A stretch of DNA of 64,000 nt from Azoarcus indigens (GTDB lineage Bacteria; Pseudomonadota; Gammaproteobacteria; Burkholderiales; Rhodocyclaceae): the NCBI RefSeq assembly GCF_004361735.1, contig NZ_SNVV01000021.1, positions 28,893 through 92,892 on the forward strand. The letters run 5' to 3'. The position numbers and the translations under genes are program-made. A model generated the notes under the pieces. It did not search any database, had not been told where the DNA came from, and worked only from the letters and a program-made list of their open reading frames with translations. This document shows positions 57,864 through 64,000 of this stretch, one piece after another. How positions within the stretch are numbered: position 1 is the first letter of the stretch; each line of letters starts with the position of its first letter.

Positions 57864-58846
57864 CCGACACCTTGCTGGCCGAAGCCTGCAGCAGCAACTT
57901 CTTCAGCCTGCTGGAGCGCTTGCATCGCCTGCACGATGATGACCTCGAAGCGCAGGACCGCCTGCGCCCTGGGCGCCAGCGCGTGCGGCTCTCCTCGTAC
58001 GCCGGCCTCGGCTTTCCCGCCGCAGACGTCTCGCTGGCCACACGCCTGCCGCCCCCATCGGCGAGCGACTACCTGGTGCAGGCCACCTTCCTCGGCCTGC
58101 ACGGTCCCGACTCGCCCCTGCCCGGCTACTATCTGGATCGGCTGGCCTACGAGGCCGGCCAGGGCATTGGCATACGTCCGGCCTTCCTGGACGTCTTTCA
58201 CCACCGGCTGCTGATCCAACTCCATCAGGCCTGGCGCAAGTACCGCTACTACATGCGATTCCGCCAGGGCGCAAGGGATCACTTCTCACGCTACGTGTTC
58301 GCGCTGATCGGCCTTGGCGACGCCCGCCTGCGCGGCGAGACCCCCATCGCCTGGAGCCGTCTCCTGAGCTTTGCCGGCATGGTGGCGGGCCGCAGCCGCT
58401 CCTCCGGCATGGTGGCCGGCATCATCGCCCACTGCTTCGATCTGCAGGCCGTCCATATCCGCCAGTTCGAATTGCGCCACACCGCGGTGCCCGACGACCA
58501 GCGCAACGCGCTGGGACGCAGGAACTGCACGCTTGCACGGGATTTCGTCCTTGGAAGGCGGGTCAGGACCCGCCACAGCAAATTCACCATCTGCATTCCT
58601 GCCCTGAGCCGGCAGCGCTTTCGCGACTTTCTCCCCAGCGGCGCCGAATTCCCCCGCCTGCGGAAACTCATCGATTTCCTGCTGCGCGACCCACATGCCT
58701 ACGACATCGAACTCGGCCTGCGGGTGGATGAAGTTCCGCCCTTCAACATCGCCCGCGACGGTAGCAGCCACCTGGGCTGGACGAGTTTCCTCCGGCAAGC
58801 GCCCGGACAACGTCCGCCGACGGTTAGGGTGAAGGTCCGCCAATGA
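57827..58846 (+). CDS. tssG: T6SS baseplate protein TssG (VasB)
   Basis: 339 residues. Conserved features are NFFSLLERLHRL near the start, the LGLHGPDSPLPGYYLD segment (about 88-103), the FLDVFHHRLLIQLHQAWRKYRY stretch (broken at residue Gln), and LGRRVRTRHSKFTI. Translationally coupled to tssF (37-base overlap) and to the FHA gene (ATGA, four bases). Confidence 0.95.
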   Translation: MAHADRQTAPDLADTLLAEACSSNFFSLLERLHRLHDDDLEAQDRLRPGRQRVRLSSYAGLGFPAADVSLATRLPPPSASDYLVQATFLGLHGPDSPLPGYYLDRLAYEAGQGIGIRPAFLDVFHHRLLIQLHQAWRKYRYYMRFRQGARDHFSRYVFALIGLGDARLRGETPIAWSRLLSFAGMVAGRSRSSGMVAGIIAHCFDLQAVHIRQFELRHTAVPDDQRNALGRRNCTLARDFVLGRRVRTRHSKFTICIPALSRQRFRDFLPSGAEFPRLRKLIDFLLRDPHAYDIELGLRVDEVPPFNIARDGSSHLGWTSFLRQAPGQRPPTVRVKVRQ

Positions 58847-60165
58847 ACAGTCTCAATACCTTTTCCCGGGTGGCCATGATCGTCACCAATCCCCAGGCCC
58901 TGCGGCTGGGCAGCCTGCCCAGACATCACTTCGACCGGCACGGCGGATTCATTGGCTCACGCGACGCGGACTGGTCCCTGGACGATGGCCGACGGAGCGT
59001 CAGTCCATTGCATTGCCAGATCCTCTGGGACGATGGCGCCTTCTGCCTGGTCGACCGCAGCGGTGAGACCCGCATCAACGACAACCCGGCGCCGCTGGGC
59101 AGAGACGTCAGCGTCCGCCTCGCTCAAGGCGATCACATCCAGATCGGTCCATTTCGCGTCGCGGTGCACCTGGAGCAGGCACACCGCCATCTGCCCGACC
59201 CGGATCGTCACCTCGCCGAACACAGCATCGAGGAATTGCTCTGTGCCGAACACGGCGATGCCGCGGACCGGGACGGCCTGCCCCATCGGCCAGGAGAAAG
59301 ACACCCCTTCCCCTGCAGCGACTCGCCCGACGCGCTGGCGGCGCTCATCCAGACACCGGAGCCGGCCGTGCTCGATCCTCTCCTGGCGCTGGAGCGGGCC
59401 CAGGCCATGCGGGCGTCCGTGCCCGACTCATCGTTTTCAACGGCCATCGCATCCGCAGGGCAGGCGCCTCCCGCGCTCGAAGCCGTTCTGTCGTCAGCCC
59501 CATCGTCAACCTTCGGAGATGACCGAATGTCTCGATACGACTTCTCCATCAGCCCCGTCCTCCCCCCCTCCTCCTCCGATGAGCCAGGAGAAACCCAGGC
59601 TCCGCTGGGCCCGCTCCTGGAAGGCCTGGGCCTCTCCACCGCCGACGTGGACAGTGCCCGCCTGATGTTCGACTCCGGCCAGGCCATCCGAGCCTTCGTG
59701 CAGGGCTTGCTCGCCTTGCGCAGCAACACCCATGACGGTAACAGGCTTGGCCTCCAGAGCCGCACCCTGCAGCCAATCGAGGACAACCCACTGCATCTGG
59801 GCCAAAGCTGCGATGACACCCTGCGCGCATTGTTTTCCAGCCAACGCAGCCAGGTGCACCTTTCCCCCAAGGCGGCGGTAGAGGAGAGCCTGGATGAGCT
59901 GGGCCGCCATCAGTACGCCATCCAGCAAGGCATCGAAGCCGGATTGAACGCCCTGCTGCAGGCCTTCGCGCCCGAGCAGTTGCTGCAGCGCTTCCACCGC
60001 TACCAACCCGCCGCGGACGCCCCAGCGCAGCCCGATGACTGGGCCTGGCAGATGTACACCCACTACTACAGGGAGCTCCGCTCCAACCGCCAACGCGGTT
60101 TCGCCAAATTGTTCTGGGAAGTGTTCGAGCAGCACGTCGACCGCGCCATGCGCGCGGAAGCGTAA
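58843..60165 (+). CDS. tagH: T6SS FHA-domain scaffold protein (TagH/Fha1 type)
   Basis: 440 residues. An FHA domain at about 20-105 is visible (GGFIGSRDADWSLDDG, VSPLHCQILWDDGAF, RSGETRINDNP), with the Gly-Ser-Arg and Ser-Pro-Leu-His positions that bind phosphothreonine. A long variable, Pro/Ser-rich middle (about 110-250) is followed by the conserved T6SS FHA C-terminal region (PLLEGLGLSTADVD to QRGFAKLFWEVFEQHVDRAM). In other systems this protein is regulated by PpkA/PppA phosphorylation; no kinase or phosphatase gene is in the window. Confidence 0.9.
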   Translation: MNSLNTFSRVAMIVTNPQALRLGSLPRHHFDRHGGFIGSRDADWSLDDGRRSVSPLHCQILWDDGAFCLVDRSGETRINDNPAPLGRDVSVRLAQGDHIQIGPFRVAVHLEQAHRHLPDPDRHLAEHSIEELLCAEHGDAADRDGLPHRPGERHPFPCSDSPDALAALIQTPEPAVLDPLLALERAQAMRASVPDSSFSTAIASAGQAPPALEAVLSSAPSSTFGDDRMSRYDFSISPVLPPSSSDEPGETQAPLGPLLEGLGLSTADVDSARLMFDSGQAIRAFVQGLLALRSNTHDGNRLGLQSRTLQPIEDNPLHLGQSCDDTLRALFSSQRSQVHLSPKAAVEESLDELGRHQYAIQQGIEAGLNALLQAFAPEQLLQRFHRYQPAADAPAQPDDWAWQMYTHYYRELRSNRQRGFAKLFWEVFEQHVDRAMRAEA

Positions 60166-61181
60166 TGAAGCGGGCGCTCACCATCCTGCTGGCCACCTTT
60201 CAGGTCGCCGCCTGCGGCACGGTGGGCGAGGTGCTCAGGAAAACCGGCCAAGTCCTGATGGATCCCTCAATCCAGGTCGGCTCCACAGCGGATCAGCCAA
60301 CACAGATCGCCCTGAGCCTCTATGCTGGCCAGGACGTCAACCCCAACCCTGAAAGCGCCATCCCCGTCCCGGCTGCGCCGGATGCCGGTCAGCATCAACC
60401 GGTACTCGTGGATGAGGAGGACGACAGCCCCTACGCCATCCGCTTGAATGGCGCGAACCAGACAGAGTTGGTCGAGAGCCTGCGCATCCTGCTGGCCCAT
60501 CTCGAGGAGAACCCCGACTCCCCGCCACCCGATATCTCTGCCGGCAGGCTGCGCGGGCAAACCCCCTCCCTCCCCCTCACGCCTGGCCTGGTCAGCCCAC
60601 ACCCAGGGCTCCTGATGTCGGTACCGCCCAGTACGGCCACGATGCAGGATGCCATCCTCCAGAGGACGACAGGGAGCAAGTCCACCGCCCCCTGGCCCCT
60701 GCCGCGGCAGCGAGGCGCCCCGACGCTCTCACCGGGCCAATATCAGACAGGCGCAACCCTGCCGGACATCCCGTCAGCAAGCTCCCCGGCGAGCCCCCCG
60801 GGCAGTGAAGTCGCCACCCCAATCGCCTTCAAGGTGCTGCAGCTCAAGGACGACTCCTTGCTGCTCAACGCCAGCGCCGAGCAACTGTGGCTGGACACCA
60901 GGAAGGCGCTCGGCAGCACCTACCTCAGCGTTGACGACTATGTGCTGCTTCCCGGCCAGTTCAAGTACATCAACTTCCGCCCCCTGGAGACCGATGCCAA
61001 CTACATCGCGGTCGTCGCCAACTTCCGTGACCCGGACGCCTCCACCTGGAAGCAAGTGCGGCGGGTGCCCCCGCGCGGAGAGAAGCACGCCCTGCTGATC
61101 TCCTTCCACGGCAGGCACGTCGCCATCACAGATGAACGTTATCCACCGGCCCAGTCATCGAGATCGAGCAGGAAACCATGA
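60165..61181 (+). CDS. tssJ: T6SS outer-membrane lipoprotein TssJ (VasD) with large insertion
   Basis: 338 residues; TssJ is usually about 150-190. A type II signal (1-16) ends in lipobox VAAC with Cys17. The first family strand is present at 46-62 (TQIALSLYAGQDVNPNP), and the family resumes at 218-322 (TPIAFKVLQLKDDSLLL, DDYVLLPGQFKYINF, ALLISFHGRHVAI). Between them, residues about 63-217 form an insertion: acidic, then helical (TELVESLRILLAHLEEN), then Pro/Ser/Thr-rich. It sits in the loop where classical TssJ has the short NPD-GRPSP turn. TssJ tethers TssM to the outer membrane. Starts on the last base of tagH (TAATG). Confidence 0.88.
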   Translation: MKRALTILLATFQVAACGTVGEVLRKTGQVLMDPSIQVGSTADQPTQIALSLYAGQDVNPNPESAIPVPAAPDAGQHQPVLVDEEDDSPYAIRLNGANQTELVESLRILLAHLEENPDSPPPDISAGRLRGQTPSLPLTPGLVSPHPGLLMSVPPSTATMQDAILQRTTGSKSTAPWPLPRQRGAPTLSPGQYQTGATLPDIPSASSPASPPGSEVATPIAFKVLQLKDDSLLLNASAEQLWLDTRKALGSTYLSVDDYVLLPGQFKYINFRPLETDANYIAVVANFRDPDASTWKQVRRVPPRGEKHALLISFHGRHVAITDERYPPAQSSRSSRKP

Positions 61182-62524
61182 GCAGCAAGAACCAGATCAT
61201 TCTCAGTGAAGGAACCTTCTTCGAGCCGCAGCACTTCCAGCAGCTCGTGCGCGTACTGGAGCACCAGCTCAACAGCCGTGCCGACGGCATGACTTCGTAC
61301 CCTCATGGATTCACCGACCTACAGGTCAACCAGGAATACCTGGCCTTCGGAAAGATCGCCATCACCCACGCCAGGGGCGTGATGCCAGACGGCACCGTCT
61401 TCAACATCCCCAACGATCAGCCGCCGCCGGAGCCGCTCGTGATCGGCGACAGCGCCGCCGACAACCAAGTGGTCTACCTGACGCTACCGCATCGCTCCGA
61501 CGGCGTCATGGAAGTCCGCTGGCCGGAAACCTATGCCCATCACCGCTACGTCATGCGAGCGGAAGAGTTGCTGGATACCCACAGCCAGGCCGGCGACTAC
61601 CGGTCCATCGACCTCGCGGTCCCCAACCTGCAGCTGGCCCTGGAGCGGGAGGACCGCAGCGCCTATGCCTGCCTTCCCTTCGCCCGCATCTGCGGTCGCC
61701 GCGCCGATGGCGGCCTGCTATTGGACGAACGCTTCTATCCCACGGCGCTCTCCCTGCAGGCGGTTCCACCGCTGAGTCGCTTCCTCGGAGAAATCAGCTC
61801 CCTCATGCGGGAGCGGGCCCGCACGCTTGCGCAGCGCATTGGCAGCCCGGGGCAGGCAGGGGTCGCCGACATCACGGACTTCCAGCTGCTCCAGGCCTTC
61901 AACCGCCTGTCCGCGGAGTTCCTGCACCTCTCCCGCCTGCCGGCCACGCATCCAGGCCAGCTCTATCGCGCCTTCCTCGCAGCCATCGGCGAATTGGCCA
62001 CCTTCATGGAGCAGGAACGCCTCGCCCCCGATTTCCCGGCCTACCGCCATGAAGACCTGGCCGCCAGCTTCCAGCAGCTTGAGGCCACCCTGCGCCGCTA
62101 CCTCAGCAGCGTCCTCCAGCCCCGCGCGGTCTCCCTGCCTCTCGTCAAGCAACAGTACGGAATTCATACCGCCCAGGTGGCCGACACGACGCTGCTGGAG
62201 CATGCCGACTTCATCCTGGCCGTCACCGCCCAGCTCCCGGTGGAGCGGCTGCGCCAACTGTTCCTGCAGCAGGTCAAGGTCGCCTCCCTGGAGCGCCTGA
62301 GCGAACTCGTCAGCCGCCAGCTTCCCGGCATCCCGCTGGCTCCGCTTCCGGTAGCGCCACGCCAGCTGCCCTTCCACGCCGGATACACCTATTTCCAGCT
62401 CGACAGGAACCATCCCGCCTGGCGGCAGATGATGCACAACACCGCTGGCATCGGCTTCCACATCACCGGCGACTACCCCGGGCTGAACATGAACCTCTGG
62501 GCCATTAGAGAGACGACGCGATGA
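61178..62524 (+). CDS. tssK: T6SS baseplate adaptor TssK (VasE)
   Basis: 448 residues. The N-terminal LSEGTFFEPQHFQQLVRVLEHQL (split at the QQL) is the family signature, followed by a beta shoulder domain and helical middle; the C-terminal head (YTYFQLDRNHPAWRQMM to NMNLWAIRE) binds the TssL-TssM membrane complex. TssK trimers link baseplate wedges to the membrane complex. Overlaps tssJ and tssL by four bases each. Confidence 0.96.
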   Translation: MSSKNQIILSEGTFFEPQHFQQLVRVLEHQLNSRADGMTSYPHGFTDLQVNQEYLAFGKIAITHARGVMPDGTVFNIPNDQPPPEPLVIGDSAADNQVVYLTLPHRSDGVMEVRWPETYAHHRYVMRAEELLDTHSQAGDYRSIDLAVPNLQLALEREDRSAYACLPFARICGRRADGGLLLDERFYPTALSLQAVPPLSRFLGEISSLMRERARTLAQRIGSPGQAGVADITDFQLLQAFNRLSAEFLHLSRLPATHPGQLYRAFLAAIGELATFMEQERLAPDFPAYRHEDLAASFQQLEATLRRYLSSVLQPRAVSLPLVKQQYGIHTAQVADTTLLEHADFILAVTAQLPVERLRQLFLQQVKVASLERLSELVSRQLPGIPLAPLPVAPRQLPFHAGYTYFQLDRNHPAWRQMMHNTAGIGFHITGDYPGLNMNLWAIRETTR

Positions 62525-63345
62525 GCAGCACTGTCGACATCAACCGCGAGAGCGATTTCCATCGCGCCCCGCCCTCCCCGCCCGTCTCCCGAAAGGACGA
62601 CATCGCCTTCGACACCGTCGCCCACCTGGACCAGGACGCCGACCTGGCGTTCCAGTTGCGCGGGCACAGCATCAATCCGCTGGTAGACGCCGCCATGCCC
62701 CTGTTCGGCCTGGTCATCCGCCTGCGCAGGCTGGAGTCGTACAACCAGATCAATGAGCTCCACGTCACCGTCCGCGACCAGATCAAGGCAATCGACGAGG
62801 AAATCTTCCTCCACGGCTACGACAGGGTCACCCAGATGGCCTATCGCTATGCCCTGTGCAGCTTCGTCGACGACGCGGTAATGAGCACGCCCTGGGGCTC
62901 CAACTCGCCTTGGGCAGAACGCTCGCTGCTCAGCGTCTTCCACAACGAGACCTGGGGCGGAGAGAAGTTCTTCACTGTGCTGTCGCGCATGCAGATGGAA
63001 CCCGAGCGCTACCGGGACGTGCTGGAGTTCAAGTACCTGTGCCTGTGCCTGGGTTTCAAGGGCAAGTACGGCATACAGCATAACCAGGCCGAATCGCTCA
63101 ATACCCTCATCGTGAAGCTGCATCGGGTGCTGCGCCCTCTTCGCGGGGAGGCCCCCGAACAGCTGACCGACGCACGGGCAAACATTGCCTCCCAACGCTA
63201 TCGCCTCAGCCGCCAATGGCCAGTCTGGATGCCCTGGGTCATCGCGCTTGCCACGCTGGTATGCATCTACGCCCTCTTCGCCCTGAAGCTGGACGACACC
63301 ACCGAACTCGTTCTGCAGTCCCTGGACCGCATCCTCAAGCACTGA
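62521..63345 (+). CDS. tssL: T6SS inner-membrane protein TssL (DotU/VasF)
   Basis: 274 residues. The DotU cytoplasmic domain carries INPLVDAAMPLFGLVIRLR, YALCSFVDDAVMSTPWG and WGGEKFFTVLSRM; one membrane helix near 240-260 (WVIALATLVCIYALFAL) follows. It has no C-terminal OmpA/peptidoglycan-binding extension, so anchoring to the wall must be provided by another protein. Followed by vgrG after 26 bases. Confidence 0.96.
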   Translation: MSSTVDINRESDFHRAPPSPPVSRKDDIAFDTVAHLDQDADLAFQLRGHSINPLVDAAMPLFGLVIRLRRLESYNQINELHVTVRDQIKAIDEEIFLHGYDRVTQMAYRYALCSFVDDAVMSTPWGSNSPWAERSLLSVFHNETWGGEKFFTVLSRMQMEPERYRDVLEFKYLCLCLGFKGKYGIQHNQAESLNTLIVKLHRVLRPLRGEAPEQLTDARANIASQRYRLSRQWPVWMPWVIALATLVCIYALFALKLDDTTELVLQSLDRILKH

Positions 63346-63371
63346 ACCCTGCAACTGACGGGAAGCCTGCC

Positions 63372-64000
63372 ATGCCCCACCAGTCCGCCCTGCGCTTCAC
63401 CGTCACCCTCGGCGACACTTCCTTCGACGTCATCGAATTCACCCTCGACGAAGGCCTCTCCGAGGGCTACCGCCTGGAACTGGACCTCGCCAGCCCCGAC
63501 CCTGCCATCGACTTCGCCACCGTCCTCGACGCCCCCGCCCACTTCACCCTCTGGCACGCCCACACCCCCCTGCGCCACCTCTGGGGCCAGGTCTCCACCT
63601 TCGAACAGGGCGACACCGGCTTTCGCCGCACCCGCTACCGCGCCCTGGTCGAACCCCGCCTCGCCCGCCTCTCGCTGTGCGCCAACTGGCGCATCTTCCA
63701 GCACCAGACCGTGCCCGCAATCCTCCAGCGTCTCATGGCCGAACACGGCCTCACCGCCTACGCCCAGCAACTCACCGAGCCCCACCGCCCCCGCGAGTAC
63801 TGCGTGCAGGCCGGCGACTCCGATCTCGACTTCCTCCTGCGCCTGGCCGCCGAAGAAGGCCTCTTCCACCGCTTCGACCACCACGCCGACGGCTGCACCC
63901 TCCTGCACGGCGACAGCCTCCAGGGCCAGGGCGGGATCGAGGGCGGGCCCGTCCTCTACAACGCCACCGCCGGCGGCGACCCCGCCGGCCCGGCGCTGCG
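63372..64000 (+). CDS. vgrG: VgrG/TssI T6SS spike protein, 3' part beyond the window
   Basis: Partial: 209 codons then the window ends. Reading from ATG 63372, MPHQSALRFTVTLG then the gp27-like segments FDVIEFTLDEGLSEGYRLEL and LWGQVSTFEQGD, and REYCVQAGDSDLDFLLRLAAEEGLF, are typical of the VgrG N-terminal hub. VgrG trimers form the puncturing tip below PAAR. Third positions are almost all C (GCC, CTC, ACC, CAC), more extreme than in the neighbouring tss genes. Whether a C-terminal effector domain follows cannot be seen. Confidence 0.93.
   Translation, partial: MPHQSALRFTVTLGDTSFDVIEFTLDEGLSEGYRLELDLASPDPAIDFATVLDAPAHFTLWHAHTPLRHLWGQVSTFEQGDTGFRRTRYRALVEPRLARLSLCANWRIFQHQTVPAILQRLMAEHGLTAYAQQLTEPHRPREYCVQAGDSDLDFLLRLAAEEGLFHRFDHHADGCTLLHGDSLQGQGGIEGGPVLYNATAGGDPAGPAL

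Overview
The window is a dense, high-GC (mostly G/C at third positions) proteobacterial chromosome segment with no rRNA, tRNA, CRISPR array or insertion sequence that I could recognise. The gene set fits a free-living betaproteobacterium, probably Rhodocyclales-like: trmJ-cysE leading towards an IscR-controlled promoter, gloB near mltD, lexA-imuA-imuB with dnaE2, O-acetylhomoserine sulfhydrylase, and a Lys/Ala-rich H1-like protein. The exact genus is inference and cannot be fixed from sequence reading alone.

Region 1 (1-9.4 kb) is housekeeping. It holds cysE and trmJ (minus) divergent from suhB, an unknown 82-residue gene, mutS overlapping a spermidine-synthase-like gene, and a minus-strand run of methyltransferase, rnhA and dnaQ divergent from gloB. 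Region 2 (9.4-15.2 kb) has a response-regulator diguanylate cyclase, the lytic transglycosylase mltD, and a minus-strand group bcp-slyD-fused oligopeptide ABC ATPase.

Region 3 (15.4-26.1 kb) is an SOS mutagenesis locus. lexA, imuA and imuB form one unit with a perfect CTGT-N8-ACAG LexA box. dnaE2 lies 4.7 kb downstream with its own perfect LexA box, 11 bases before its start codon. A membrane protein, a MATE exporter, an ArsC-family protein and an M61 peptidase lie between them.

Region 4 (26.1-42.8 kb) contains a PilZ-like protein, an H1-like Lys/Ala-rich protein, and a large membrane GGDEF-EAL protein carrying a CxxCH haem motif. It continues with a small Cys-rich protein, metY, phhB, a DUF748/AsmA-like envelope protein, a YhiN-like flavoprotein, an LpxH-like phosphatase, an MFS transporter and an amidase.

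Region 5 (42.9-64.0 kb) is a type VI secretion system in two divergent arms around an AT-rich intergenic region. The left arm (minus) is clpV-vasH-vasI-tssA-tssM-PAAR. The right arm (plus) is tssB-tssC-tssE-tssF-tssG-FHA-tssJ-tssK-tssL-vgrG, and the window cuts vgrG. Gene content and the order within each arm match the Vibrio cholerae vas cluster, here broken into two divergent operons. No hcp is visible. TssJ carries a roughly 155-residue Pro/Ser-rich insertion, the most unusual single-protein feature I found.
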